Source: DATFWC01 sp963777755
GTDB taxonomy: Bacteria > Pseudomonadota > Alphaproteobacteria > Rhizobiales > Xanthobacteraceae
Assembly (NCBI GenBank): GCA_963777755.1
Contig: CAVZSC010000004.1
Coordinates: forward strand, 230,297-294,296
DNA: 64,000 bases
Reading direction: 5' to 3'
Positions 37,247-46,586 of the stretch are shown one piece after another; positions within the stretch are counted from its first letter, which is position 1; every line of letters starts with the position of its first letter. The notes under the pieces are model-generated. The model saw nothing but the letters and a program-made list of their open reading frames with translations, did not search any database and was not told the DNA's origin. The position numbers and the translations under genes were made by a program.

Positions 37247-38014
37247 TCATCGCGGTAGGAAGATCACGTTTCGCGACTCAAATTCGGTTTGCCAATCGGC
37301 ATTTCTGCCAACTGCAGCAATCGCTGGCAGAGCCGCAATCTTCTCGACGCCCTGGACGATGAAGGCGTTGTAGTCAAAACTCTCGCAGATTGCCGCCGTA
37401 TAGGCGCCCGGGTCATCGTGAGTGCCGGACAATAGTTCGAGCACGAGTGTTGGCCGGTCGCGCGTGAGGGTTGCTCGTGCTCCATCAAGCACCTCGCGCT
37501 CGCTACCCTCGACGTCAATTTTGATGAAACGCACATCTGTCAAACCGAACTCGTCGAGCGTGCGGATCTCAACGTTGTAGGTCTTGCTATTGTGAAACTG
37601 GGAGTGTGTTCGCTTCAGGCTCCCGGCGAGGTGAAGGATCAAGCCTTGGTCTGAAAGTGGCACGTGCAAAGTCCCGCGACTGGACTTGTCTGAGAGCGCT
37701 AGTTCATGGACCTCCGCGCGGTCACGCAACATCCAACGCGCAAAGAGGGCATAATCGGGGTTGGGCTCAAAAGCGACGACCCGGTCCGCAATATCCGCGA
37801 GGGCGTAGGCGTAGAACCCTTCGTTGGCACCTACATCGACAGCAGTGCCGCCGCGCGGCATCAGCTCGGTCAGGAGCGCGAGCTCCGGCTCGCCCCCACG
37901 CACCTCTTCCGCAATACGCTTTCGGTAGAAGTACGAGGGTGGCACCAACATCGTGAGCCACTTGCTTAGAGGCAGTGACATCAATTCTCTGAATCCAGCT
38001 TGCCGGCTGAGCAT
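37247..38014 (-). CDS. FkbM-family methyltransferase
   Basis: A 255-residue SAM-dependent methyltransferase. The SAM-binding motif GTAVDVGANEGFYAYALADI is near residue 65, then VVAFEPNPDYALFARWML, and DVRFIKIDVEGSEREVLDGA, the FkbM signature. O-methylation of sugars, polysaccharide or a lipid is the likely reaction. Codon and base use is less GC-rich than the neighbours, and the gene stands between direct repeats B and C, which suggests acquisition. ATG at 38014 has GAGG nearby; a GTG at 38029 is an alternative. Confidence 0.85.
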   Translation of the reverse strand: MLSRQAGFRELMSLPLSKWLTMLVPPSYFYRKRIAEEVRGGEPELALLTELMPRGGTAVDVGANEGFYAYALADIADRVVAFEPNPDYALFARWMLRDRAEVHELALSDKSSRGTLHVPLSDQGLILHLAGSLKRTHSQFHNSKTYNVEIRTLDEFGLTDVRFIKIDVEGSEREVLDGARATLTRDRPTLVLELLSGTHDDPGAYTAAICESFDYNAFIVQGVEKIAALPAIAAVGRNADWQTEFESRNVIFLPR

Positions 38015-38193
38015 AGCGGCCTCGGTCACCGCGCGACCGCCCGCTGACGCTTGGTTTAATTACTACGAAACGCGGCAAGTTGGCAGATCGTGGAACCAGT
38101 GATTCGACGGGTTTGCGCCAAGTCTTGACAAGCATGCTTCTCCACGAAGGCAGTCGATGGGGCGATAGCGCTCGCAGACCCCGTCGGACGCTT

Positions 38194-38302
38194 ATGTCTG
38201 CTTGGGGTCACACTGAGACCTCCGGGGAATTCTGAACAACGACCGGTTCACCCCCGAGGGCGGACATTACTCGGCACGCACCGGCAGGTCCGACTCGTGC
38301 CA
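38194..38302 (+). repeat. dispersed intergenic repeat, copy C
   Basis: About 110 bases matching copy B (ATGTCTGCTTGGGGTC, CTCCGGGGAATTCTGAACAA, GGCGGACATTACTCGGCACG). Direct orientation relative to A and B. Confidence 0.8.
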
Positions 38303-38346
38303 TAACCAGAACTCATGCACCGCCGCAAACGTAGATGGATCGAAGG

Positions 38347-39324
38347 TTATTCGATCACCTCGTCGGCGACCAACTGCATTGCGTTGGGAACCACGAGACC
38401 CAACGCCTTGGCGGTTTTGATATTGATCGCCAGCTCGAACTTGTTTGGCCGCACAACCGGCAAATCTGCGGGCTTCTCTCCATTAAGGATCCGCCCGGTG
38501 TAGACGCCGGCCTGACGATAGGCATCGGTCAGGTTGGTCCCATAGCTCACAAGCCCGCCCGCTTCGGCGAACTCGCGCCACTCGTAGATCGCCGGGACCG
38601 CATAGCGTGCCGCAAGTGCGATGAGTTTTTGGCGGCGGCCGAAAAAGAATGGATCTGAGGCCACCACGAGGCCGCCGACGCGCAGTTGGACGAGGGTCGT
38701 GAAGGCCTCCTCGACATCGCCTTCGCTGCTGGCCTTGAGGATGTGGATCTGAAGCCCGAGCATGCGGGCACCCTCCCGGAGCTCTCTCGTCTGATTTTCG
38801 GCATTTGCATTGCTCGGGTTTACCAGGGCCGCGACGACGTTGATGCGAGGGATCAGCTCATTCAGCAGGCCCAAACGCTTCGGCTCCAGTTCGGCAGTGA
38901 AGAAGCTCACGCCAGTGACATTGCCGCCTGGGCGATTGAGGCTCGCAACGAGGCCGAACCTGACCGGATCGCTGCCGACCGCAAAGACGATCGGGATGGT
39001 GGCGGTCGCGGCCTTCGCAGCGACTGGGGTATGAACGCCGCCGGACGCGGCAAGCACGACCACCTGCCGGCGGACCAGGTCAGCGGCGAGCGTCGGCAGT
39101 TGATCATATTGGCCTTCGGCATAGCGGTACTCGACAACAATGTTCCGGCCCTCGCGATAACCAGCGTCGTTCAACCCCTGGCGAAATCCATCGTGGGGCG
39201 GACTCGCAGATCCGCTATGGAGAAATCCGACCATCGGCATCGCTTGCTGCGCGCTTACCCGCAGCGGCCATGCCACCGCCCCGCCAAGCAGACCGACGAA
39301 CTCCCGCCGTCTCAAGTGCCACAT
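38347..39324 (-). CDS. ABC transporter substrate-binding protein (ABC_sub_bind family)
   Basis: A 325-residue periplasmic protein of the PF04392 family. Twin-arginine-type start LRRREFVGLLGGAVAWPLRV with cleavage near SAQQ, then VGFLHSGSASPP and VGSDPVRFGLVASLNRPGGN, conserved in the family. GGGAGGA precedes the ATG at 39324. Ligands in this family are mostly unknown. No permease or ATPase gene is adjacent. Three further copies lie at 50.7-53.7 kb and two remnants at 42.7 and 57.7 kb. Confidence 0.88.
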   Translation of the reverse strand: MWHLRRREFVGLLGGAVAWPLRVSAQQAMPMVGFLHSGSASPPHDGFRQGLNDAGYREGRNIVVEYRYAEGQYDQLPTLAADLVRRQVVVLAASGGVHTPVAAKAATATIPIVFAVGSDPVRFGLVASLNRPGGNVTGVSFFTAELEPKRLGLLNELIPRINVVAALVNPSNANAENQTRELREGARMLGLQIHILKASSEGDVEEAFTTLVQLRVGGLVVASDPFFFGRRQKLIALAARYAVPAIYEWREFAEAGGLVSYGTNLTDAYRQAGVYTGRILNGEKPADLPVVRPNKFELAINIKTAKALGLVVPNAMQLVADEVIE

Positions 39325-39408
39325 GACGAGTCCTCCCATTGACCCCAGTGTGTCACAGAGGAGGCGGCAAGTCCTTATGGGAGGGCTGAATTGTTCTGAA
39401 TTGCCGGT

Positions 39409-39894
39409 CTAATCGACGACCGCCAACAGGTCGATCTCGATCAGGAAGCACGGGTCGGACAACCGGGTCACCTGGACGGTCGTGCTGGCGGGCGGCTTTT
39501 CCCGGTTCCAATAGCGCGGGATGTCCGGGTCACGCATCGCCGCAAGGTACTTGTCCATGTCGAGCACGTAGGTTCGGCGATGCACGACATCGTCGAAGGT
39601 GGCGCCTGCCGCCTCGAGGCCCTTCTTGAGGTTGTCCATCACCTGGATGAACTGGCCTTTGAAATCGCCCGGCGCCACACACTTGTAGTCCATGTCCGAA
39701 GGCGTCTGCCCGGCGACGAAAATCATCTTGCCCGGCCCCTTGACGGTGATGACGCGCGTGAAATTCGGGTGCGTGAAGACGCCCGGAGGATTGATCCGCT
39801 CCTTCTCGGCGGCAACGACATTCGTCGCAAACACGAAGCCCAGCAGCGTTCCGAGCGCTGACGTCTGCAAGCACCTTCGAGCATGATTTGGCAT
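39409..39894 (-). CDS. exported Rid-family (YjgF/YER057c/UK114) protein
   Basis: A 161-residue protein: hydrophobic signal peptide (residues 10-28, cleavage near VVAAE) followed by a Rid domain (NPPGVFTHPNFTRVITVKGP, KMIFVAGQTPSD, GLEAAGATFDDVVHRRTYVL, STTVQVTRLSDPCFLIEIDL). The arginine used by RidA deaminases is replaced: the end reads VTRLSDPCF. So enamine deaminase activity is not assured. GGAGG lies 9 bases before the ATG. Its 3' end is copied at 24531-24578. Confidence 0.82.
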   Translation of the reverse strand: MPNHARRCLQTSALGTLLGFVFATNVVAAEKERINPPGVFTHPNFTRVITVKGPGKMIFVAGQTPSDMDYKCVAPGDFKGQFIQVMDNLKKGLEAAGATFDDVVHRRTYVLDMDKYLAAMRDPDIPRYWNREKPPASTTVQVTRLSDPCFLIEIDLLAVVD

Positions 39895-40052
39895 GACTGC
39901 GCGCCTCCGTTTGATGATGTCAACGCATGCGGCGTCCGCGACGGCGAGATGAACCGCAGCATATCGGTCTTCGGCAGCGCCCGGAAGCGGCATGCAAATA
40001 CCCGGGCTACAGGCCAATGGATGCGTCAGGCGGTCGACGCGGGCCGTTTGGC

Positions 40053-40808
40053 TCAACTCCAATTGTCCTCGTCTGCAAGGAAATCGTAGCGAGGATTCTG
40101 CAGCTGTTTCCTGAGCGGAATGTAGACGGAGACCCTGTCCCGGCCGGCAGAAAATAAACTCTTCAGCAGCTTGTCGCTTTTGCAGCGAATGATGCGGCGA
40201 GGATAACGGGGCACGTTGATGACGAATATGGTGCGCTTCACCCTCTCCAGGGTCGTCCGGTACAAAGTCGTGGAGCCATACGCGATCGTGCCCCGCCGGG
40301 AAAATCGGACGGTTCTGATGTGATGCACCAATTCCAGCTTCTTCCCGTCGACGAGCACAGCCTTGCGACGAAATTGAGCAAGATCCCGCTTGCTGCGTAC
40401 GACAGGCTCGATCTCCCGGCTTGACCAGGCCTTGTCGGCAGAGGCTCGTATCGCAACGAGGACCCGATCCGTGCCGACCGCGTGAGAAAGTCGCCGCTCC
40501 GCATGCTCCCGGATCTTTCCTTCCACATTTCTCCGGCGCTCCAGCCCGGTCGTGCCGAACAGGTCACGGAAATATCGGTTGAAAATGAAATTGATGCGTT
40601 CCTTCGAGATGCGTGCGCGCCGCGCTATTGCGGCGCCGCTGGCGTCAGCCGCGAAGAGGCCAAAAAGCGTATCGAAATCCAGACGCAGCTTCCGGCGACG
40701 ACGATTGAACGCGTGCTTTCTTGCCAGGTAGGCTTCCAGCCCGGATGCACCGGTTCTTTGCAACATTGCGCCATTCCACGCAATCGAGGAATAGACGACG
40801 GTATTCAC
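40053..40808 (-). CDS. hypothetical protein with possible helix-turn-helix
   Basis: A 251-residue very basic protein. Residues 45-90 (TLFGLFAADASGAAIARRAR, ISKERINFIFNRYFRDLFG) look like a helix-turn-helix. The rest is Arg-rich beta/alpha sequence (KKLELVHHIRTVRFSRRG, VKRTIFVINVPRYPRRIIRC). I do not recognise the family; a DNA-binding or phage/mobile-element role would be compatible. An internal ATG at 40766 is a possible start. Confidence 0.6.
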   Translation of the reverse strand: MNTVVYSSIAWNGAMLQRTGASGLEAYLARKHAFNRRRRKLRLDFDTLFGLFAADASGAAIARRARISKERINFIFNRYFRDLFGTTGLERRRNVEGKIREHAERRLSHAVGTDRVLVAIRASADKAWSSREIEPVVRSKRDLAQFRRKAVLVDGKKLELVHHIRTVRFSRRGTIAYGSTTLYRTTLERVKRTIFVINVPRYPRRIIRCKSDKLLKSLFSAGRDRVSVYIPLRKQLQNPRYDFLADEDNWS

Positions 40809-40893
40809 CGCATGCTCGGATGCCGCACAGGCACCCGGTGTGCCTCACGCGAGAGGAGGGGCTTCGCCCCTCCTCCGCGCACGCCTCGGGCGC

Positions 40894-42294
40894 TCAGATG
40901 AAGTTGCCGCCGCCGATCGCGCCGGTCGCCCCGGTGATGTCGAGCAGCAGGTCGTCGGTGTCGAGGAAGCCGGCAACGGCCAGATTGATTGCCAGATACG
41001 TGTGGCCGCCGAAGGTGAACTGTGCCGCCACCGTAAGGGCGCCGCCGGCAAGCGCGCTCGCACTGTTGATGGCGTTGTTGGCCGACGCGTTCAGGTCGAC
41101 CCCGGTGCCGGCGCCGGTGTTGGTCGCGAACGTGATCGCCGGCGTCGTCTGGAAGCGATCGACTGCGAAGTCGACATCGGTGATGAATTCGACCGGCCCG
41201 CCACCGGCCGCATTGTTGCCGTCGTCGGCGGCAGTGGAGTAGGCGAACACGTCGTTGCCGCTGCCGCCCGAGATCGTGTCGATCTCGATATTCCCGCGGA
41301 TCGTGTCGTTCCCTTCGTTCCCCTGCAGGGTGTCCCGATTGGTCCCGCCACCGCTGACCGCATTCATGCGGATGGTGTCATTGCCCTGACCGCCGAACAC
41401 CGTGTTGGCGCCGTCGGAGCCGAACTGGACGATCGTATCGTTGCCCTCGTTGCCGAAAAAGAGATTGCTGCCGTGTAGGGCGTTCCTTGTGTAGATGCAG
41501 TCGTTGCCGAAGCCCCCGACCGCCGTGTCAACGCCGGCTTCCGGAAACAGCGTGTCGTTGCCGCCGTTCCCCAAGATGAGGTCGGCCCCGCTGCCGGTAA
41601 TGATGCAGTCGTTGCCGTCGGCCGAGTCGTTGCCGCCGACCACGGTCAGGCCCGCTCCGGTGTTCGTCGTGGCATTGACCGTATCGTTGCCCTCGTTGCC
41701 GAAATAGAGCGGACGGCCGGTGGCCGACTGGTCTAAGATGCAGTCGTTTCCGAGGCCGCCCCAGATGGTGTCGGTGCCGCCATAGATGTTGAACGTGTCG
41801 TTGCCCTGGTTGCCGAACGCCACCCACGTGGCGCTCGTCGAGTCGTCCCAGAACAAGTCGTTGCCGAAGCCGCCGATCGTGGTGTCGTTGCCGCCGCGCA
41901 ACTCGATCGTGTCGTTGCCGCCATTGCCGAACACGATATCGCTGCCGGTGCCGTCGTAGATCGTATCGTTGGCGTCGCTCGAATCGTTGCCGCCGACGAT
42001 CGTCTGCCCGGTGCTGCCGGTCTGGTTGACCGTATCGGCGCCGTCGCTGCCGAACAGCACCATCGCCCCGGCCGTACCGCCGATGCTGTCGTTCTCGGTT
42101 CCTCCGTTCACCGTGCCGGTGTTGCCCGCCTGCAGCAGCACGCTGTCATTGCCGCTGTCACCGGTAACGGTGGCGAGACCGGTTCCCACCGTGATGGTGT
42201 CGTCGCCAGCCAGACCAGCGATGGTGCCCGGACCCGCGTCGCCGGATTGATTCAACGTGTCATTTCCCCCCGTGCCGGTAACAGTGTATGCCAT
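40894..42294 (-). CDS. RTX-like calcium-binding repeat protein
   Basis: A 466-residue protein without an N-terminal signal peptide, built of about 20 hemolysin-type repeats (GGxGNDTI; e.g. GNGGNDTIELRGGNDTTIGG, FGNEGNDTVNAT). Each repeat binds calcium in a parallel beta-roll. The C-terminal 100 residues (FTFGGHTYLAINLAVAGFLD) form the likely type I secretion signal region. Export through an ABC/HlyD system is expected, but no such genes are in the window. GGGGAGGAGG precedes the ATG. Three 21-base direct repeats lie 145-206 bases upstream. Confidence 0.85.
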   Translation of the reverse strand: MAYTVTGTGGNDTLNQSGDAGPGTIAGLAGDDTITVGTGLATVTGDSGNDSVLLQAGNTGTVNGGTENDSIGGTAGAMVLFGSDGADTVNQTGSTGQTIVGGNDSSDANDTIYDGTGSDIVFGNGGNDTIELRGGNDTTIGGFGNDLFWDDSTSATWVAFGNQGNDTFNIYGGTDTIWGGLGNDCILDQSATGRPLYFGNEGNDTVNATTNTGAGLTVVGGNDSADGNDCIITGSGADLILGNGGNDTLFPEAGVDTAVGGFGNDCIYTRNALHGSNLFFGNEGNDTIVQFGSDGANTVFGGQGNDTIRMNAVSGGGTNRDTLQGNEGNDTIRGNIEIDTISGGSGNDVFAYSTAADDGNNAAGGGPVEFITDVDFAVDRFQTTPAITFATNTGAGTGVDLNASANNAINSASALAGGALTVAAQFTFGGHTYLAINLAVAGFLDTDDLLLDITGATGAIGGGNFI

Positions 42295-42691
42295 CGCGAC
42301 CTCCTCCCCTGGTTGAGCGAACCGCAAAACTCTCCTTGCACCGCTGCCTTTAAGGGGCGACAGCGGCCAATTGAATGAGAATTGTGACAGTGCGCCTCGG
42401 CACGTTTGTTGTCGAACGGATGCGGCGCGCGGCGAGGGTAGGGTGTTACCCGTCCGGAGTAGGGTGTTACCCCGTCCGGTTATGGCGTTACCCGTTCTGG
42501 TAAACGAAGTTCCGAGTCCACAATCAGCCAAAGTTGTGAACACACGATGGCAACTCCATGACGAGTCTGGCAGATGCGCCTCAGGGCCGGATGGGGCGTA
42601 AGAGCAAGCGTGGGCTGGACAAGTTGTCACAGCGCGACGTTTTGGCTCTCCCATTGCCGGTTGCCGCTCGGCTTCACGAAAGGGGTTCCGC
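42295..42691. other. intergenic region upstream of the RTX gene
   Basis: About 400 bases without a supported gene; contains the direct repeats at 42439-42500. Confidence 0.45.
42439..42500. promoter_or_regulatory. three 21-base direct repeats upstream of the RTX gene
   Basis: Three consecutive units, TAGGGTGTTACCCGTCCGG, TAGGGTGTTACCCCGTCCGG and TATGGCGTTACCCGTTCTGG, start 21 bases apart, two helical turns. The GGGTGTTACCC core is itself palindromic. This arrangement suits cooperative binding of a regulator. Position relative to the promoter is unknown. Confidence 0.5.
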
Positions 42692-42769
42692 TCACTCGAT
42701 CACCTCGTCGGCGATGGCGAGCAGGGTCGCCGGCGCCTGGAGGCCGAGGGCCCTCGCGGTGTCCTCGAC
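42692..42769 (-). pseudogene. C-terminal remnant of an ABC_sub_bind protein
   Basis: The minus-strand frame ends DTARALGLQAPATLLAIADE-VIE, the characteristic last residues of the substrate-binding proteins at 38.3 and 50.7-53.7 kb. Nothing upstream in frame matches the family. Confidence 0.75.
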
Positions 42770-43367
42770 TTGAAGCCGAGCGACGTGCTGGCAAGGCGTT
42801 CGCAGGCAAGGAACCGGTCTCGTCAACTCGGGTGCGCCTAGCGGTGTCTGTGCGCATCCTTCCGATGGCAGCGCAGTCGGGGGCTCCGCATACCATCGTA
42901 CCGCAAATAGCGGAGGTGATCCGGCGCTGCCGCTTCCGCCGGACATCGAAGACCGCTGCACGCCCAGGCAGCAGTCTGCGTGCGGACTCATTGCAGCCGG
43001 TATGCTGATTCTGTGGCGGCCCGCACGCGCGTCATGTTCACCAGATCGACCGAGGCAGGACGCAGGACTGCGGCGGCCGTGCCCGTCGTTTGCGCATCGA
43101 AGGCAGGAAGGCGACGAGCAGACGACCCTCGGTCGGACGTGGTATTGTCCTGTGGATAGCGGACGAGGGCGCGGACGTGGCAATATCGACGCGAATGACC
43201 CTTATCGTCGCTTTGCTACGAGACTTCGGTGCAGTGCAGCAGATGCCGAGTGTAGTTAAGCGAGCGCGATATCCGGCGGCTGGCTTGCCTGCTCGTCCGG
43301 CGTAAAGTCGAGGGCCTGCTCGCCCCCAAGCCCTGTTACCGCCCCCGCCCCCCGTGCCAATGAGAGA
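42770..43367. other. gene-free region left of the IS element
   Basis: About 600 bases with several short frames but none with protein-like composition or a ribosome-binding site. Confidence 0.4.
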
Positions 43368-43407
43368 TGAAACACCTGTCTCGGGCAATTTAGAGTACAG
43401 GTAGGAC

Positions 43408-43899
43408 ATGCACATGACCTCATTGCTGAAGTCTTCGATGAATGGATCGTCTGGTTCCTGCTCCGAGGCCGTCTCGGAAGGAGCCCGTAGGGCGACTGGA
43501 GAGATGGCCTCGGAGGAAGCGGCGCGGCGTGACCCGGAGGTCGTTGCGATCGCCAGGCGCCGCCGGTTCTCCGGGAGCGATAAGCGCCGGTTGCTCGCCG
43601 AGGCCGAGCGTTGCAAGGAGGCCGGTACGCTCGGTGCGTTCCTGCGTCGCGAGCGCATCTACTCCTCGATGATCACGAGCTGGCGCAAGCAGCTCGGCGC
43701 GGCCGATCAGGCTGCGCTCGCGCCAAAAAGGCGGGGGCCGAAGCCGGATCCCTCGGCCCGACAAATCCAGGAGCTGCACCGCGACAACGCCCGTCTGCGC
43801 CACAAGCTCGAGCGCGCTGAGCTGATCATCGAGGCCCAAAAAAAACTGTGCGTGGCACTGGGGCTGCCGACGGCGGACGAGACGAACGGGGACGCGTGA
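43408..43899 (+). CDS. IS3-family transposase OrfA
   Basis: A 163-residue protein with an N-terminal helix-turn-helix (RRRRFSGSDKRRLLAEAERC ... GTLGAFLRRERIYSSMITSW) and a C-terminal leucine-zipper-like coiled coil (ELHRDNARLRHKLERAELII). An A8 run at 43838-43845 sits where IS3 elements make a -1 frameshift to produce the OrfAB fusion. The stop overlaps the orfB ATG (TGATG). Confidence 0.85.
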   Translation: MHMTSLLKSSMNGSSGSCSEAVSEGARRATGEMASEEAARRDPEVVAIARRRRFSGSDKRRLLAEAERCKEAGTLGAFLRRERIYSSMITSWRKQLGAADQAALAPKRRGPKPDPSARQIQELHRDNARLRHKLERAELIIEAQKKLCVALGLPTADETNGDA

Positions 43900-44940
43900 T
43901 GCTGGCCGTGGCCGAGCTCGCCCCGCACGTCGGCCTGAGGAGTGCCTGTCAGGCGTTCGCGCTGAACCGCGGGTTCGTGTACCGCGATCGCGCCGGGCAT
44001 CGGGTGACCGCGTCTCGGCATGTGCCGCGGGCGCGGCCACGGCCCCCGTTGGCGCTCTCGATCGCCGAGCAGGATCTGCTGCTGGGCCTTCTCGACAGCG
44101 AGCGCTTCACCGACGTGGCGCCGGCCGCGGTGTTTGCCACATTGCTCGACGAAGGCCGCTATCACGGCTCGATCCGGACCATGTATCGGCTCCTGGCCGC
44201 CGACAACCAAACCGGCGAGCGCCGACGTCAGCGAACCCATCCGCTCTACGCCAAGCCCGAGCTCCTGGCGATCCGGCCCAACGAAGTGTGGTCCTGGGAT
44301 ATCACCAAGCTGAAGGGCCCGGCCAAATGGACCTGCTTCCATCTCTACGTGATCCTCGACATCTACAGCCGCTACGTCGTCGGTTGGCTGCTCGCTCATC
44401 GGGAGTCCGCAGAGCTCGCCGAGCAGCTCATCGCCGACACCGTGGAGAAGGAGAACATCGCTCCCGGGACCCTCACGCTCCATGCCGATCGCGGCACCAG
44501 CATGCGATCGAAGCCCGTGGCCGCACTCCTCATCGACCTCGACGTCGCCAAGACCCACAGCCGCCCGCACGTCTCGGATGACAATCCGTACTCCGAGGCG
44601 CAGTTCAAAACCCTGAAATACCGGCCCGACTTCCCCGATCGCTTCGGCTCGATCGAAGCACGCTCGCGCTCACTGCCGGCGGTTCTTCCACTGGTACAAT
44701 CACGAGCACCGCCACGGCGGAATCGGCTTGATGGCTCCGGCCGCGGTCCACGACGGCACCGCCGCGGCGCTGACCGCGCAACGCGCCATCACGCTCGATG
44801 CCGCGTTCGCCGCCCATCCCATGCGCTTCAAGGGCGTCGCCCCGAAGCCGCCGGCACTACCCACCGCAGCCTGGATCAATCCACCGAAAAAGGAGCCAAC
44901 ACCGCCCTCAATCAAACCCGCTTGCTCGCTAATCTCATGA
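43899..44940 (+). pseudogene. IS3-family transposase OrfB, frameshifted
   Basis: The integrase core is present: WSWDITKLKGP (first Asp), TLHADRGTSM (second Asp), DNPYSEAQFKTLKYRPDFP (Glu of DDE). After GSIE an extra base at about 44658 breaks the frame; the other frame continues HARAHCRRFFHWYNHEHRHG and GIGLMAPAAVHDG, as expected. The catalytic core is complete but the C-terminus would be wrong. Confidence 0.82.
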
Positions 44941-45039
44941 CACCAGGTGTTCCAAAGTCATTGACACATTCCGCCGACGCAACTTCGCGACGCTGCGGCC
45001 ACACCTGACGAACCAACCGCAGCGGCACCGGCAAGCCCG

Positions 45040-45831
45040 TCAACTGAAGAAACCATGTCGCAGCAAGCCCGCGCCCGCGGCAATGACCGCGATCAACACC
45101 AGCTTCTTGAATGTCTCAGGCGCAATTTTATCGCGCATGTGTTGTCCGACGTACATGCCGAGCACGACTGGCAACATCGCAGCCGTCGAGACTGAAACGT
45201 CAAGCCAACTGAACTGGCGGCTTGCCGTCAGAAGAATTGCCAGCAAGCCGGCGGAAGCGACGAGATACAGCGATGCTTCCTTTGTGAAGGCCTTTCCGCG
45301 CAGTCCCTTTGCAAGCAGAAATATGAAAACAAGCGGGCCCGGCATCGCTGCAATGCCTCCCAGAATCCCGCCGAAAAATCCGAATGTGATACCGGTTGGT
45401 AAAACCAAGCGAGACTGAAGCTGCAGCTTCGGCGCGAGCAGCGTGACGCCGCCGACACCCATAAGCACTAGGCCTGCGATAATCTCTGCAACGTTCGCAT
45501 CGAGCGCCAACAGGACTCGGACTCCGAGGAAGAGGCCGGGAATCATGCCGAGAATCACCGGCATCAATTGCACGAGGCACCATCCAGTCTTTCCGCCCTC
45601 CAGCGCCTGCGGCAAGTTGCTGAAGATCAGAGGCATGCTCAGTAGCATGGCCGCTGATTTGACGTCGATAAACAGCGACAGCAGCGGCAGCGCGACGACT
45701 GGCATGCCGACCCCGATTATCCCCTTCAGGAAGCCGGCGACGATCAGGCTGCAAACCACGACAGCAATGATACTTGCTTGCTCGAAATAAAGGGTGCGGA
45801 TCAACATGACGTTTAACTGCTGGAGGATCAT
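45040..45831 (-). CDS. TauE/SafE-family permease (putative sulfite/anion exporter)
   Basis: A 263-residue integral membrane protein with about eight helices and the TauE/SafE repeats (FLKGIIGVGMPVVALPLLSL; FGFFGGILGGIAAMPGPLVF). Family members export sulfite, sulfoacetate or other organic anions. Its base composition is less GC-rich than most of the window, and it lies just right of the IS element, suggesting acquisition. Substrate unknown. Confidence 0.87.
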   Translation of the reverse strand: MILQQLNVMLIRTLYFEQASIIAVVVCSLIVAGFLKGIIGVGMPVVALPLLSLFIDVKSAAMLLSMPLIFSNLPQALEGGKTGWCLVQLMPVILGMIPGLFLGVRVLLALDANVAEIIAGLVLMGVGGVTLLAPKLQLQSRLVLPTGITFGFFGGILGGIAAMPGPLVFIFLLAKGLRGKAFTKEASLYLVASAGLLAILLTASRQFSWLDVSVSTAAMLPVVLGMYVGQHMRDKIAPETFKKLVLIAVIAAGAGLLRHGFFS

Positions 45832-45918
45832 ATTCCCTGCTCAGGCTTTCGCGCCGGTCCACATCCCCTTACCCCCATATCTTTCATGGGCCGCCGGGCC
45901 TAGGCGTGTCGGTGGGTC

Positions 45919-46212
45919 TCAGATGCTCTCGACGATGACGATCTCCAACTCGCCCGCGCCGTCCTTCTTGCGGTGCGCCGCGGCCTCAAGGTACTCGGGC
46001 AATTCGTGGCAGGCGACCGCCTTCTCGAAGCTGGGGAACTCGATGACGATGAAGCGGTGGAATTTCTCCGGGCCCTCGAGGATCTTGAACTTGCCGCCGC
46101 GCGCCAGGATCTTGCCGCCGAACTTTTGGAGGATGCCTGGTACCAGGTCGGTGTACTTCTTGTACTGATCGGGATTGTTGACCTTCGAGCGCGCGATCCA
46201 ATAGGCGACCAT
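45919..46212 (-). CDS. DUF1330-domain protein
   Basis: A 97-residue protein with the ferredoxin-like DUF1330 fold (MVAYWIARSKVNNPDQYKKY ... GGKFKILEGPEKFHRFIVIE, SFEKAVACHELPEYLEAAAH). Cytoplasmic; molecular role of the family is unknown. GGAGG lies 5 bases before the ATG at 46212, which is preferred over an ATG four codons upstream. Confidence 0.85.
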   Translation of the reverse strand: MVAYWIARSKVNNPDQYKKYTDLVPGILQKFGGKILARGGKFKILEGPEKFHRFIVIEFPSFEKAVACHELPEYLEAAAHRKKDGAGELEIVIVESI

Positions 46213-46311
46213 CTCATCCTCCATGCCAACCGTGAGCGCCCTTGCTAGACTAGGGCTACAGCGCATTCTTGCTGCGAGGTTCGCAATTGTCTCGCGCGAA
46301 CAGTTCGGCCC

Positions 46312-46586
46312 ATGCCGAAACTGTTTTCGATTGATATGCTTCCGGTATCAGCGATAGGGTTAAGGATGGTCGCAGCGGCAAATCTGGTGGAAGTGGCCGC
46401 TCTCGTGGGTGACACTGCGCGAGCGACGATGCTTAGCGCCCTTATGGGCGGCCAGTCGCTGACGGCCACTGAGCTTGCTTACTGCGCCAATGTCTCTCGC
46501 GCGACGGCGAGCGGCCACCTGAGCAAGCTGGTTGCCGCGCGGCTTTTGACTATCACTCGCAGCCGCCGCTTCAGCTACCCGTTTTT
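46312..46586 (+). pseudogene. truncated ArsR-family regulator
   Basis: The frame contains the winged-helix part of an ArsR-type repressor (VEVAALVGDTARATMLSALM, LTATELAYCANVSRATASGH, LSKLVAARLLTITRSRRFSY) and then runs into unrelated sequence belonging to the opposite gene. The wing and C-terminal half are lost. A remnant cut off at the end of an apparently imported gene. Confidence 0.72.

Larger units (their letters stand above)
43368..44954 (+). mobile_element. IS3-family insertion sequence
   Basis: About 1.59 kb with two overlapping transposase frames. Terminal inverted repeats TGAAACACCTG at 43368 and its complement CAGGTGTTCCA at 44944-44954 match at 10 of 11 positions. No clear target duplication is seen, and the second frame is interrupted, so this copy is probably immobile. 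Confidence 0.75.

Noticed and set aside
41250..42250. CRISPR array or tandem non-coding repeats
   Set aside because: The recurring ATCGTGTCGTTGCC pattern encodes GNDTI units of the RTX protein in an open frame; spacing and spacers are not CRISPR-like.
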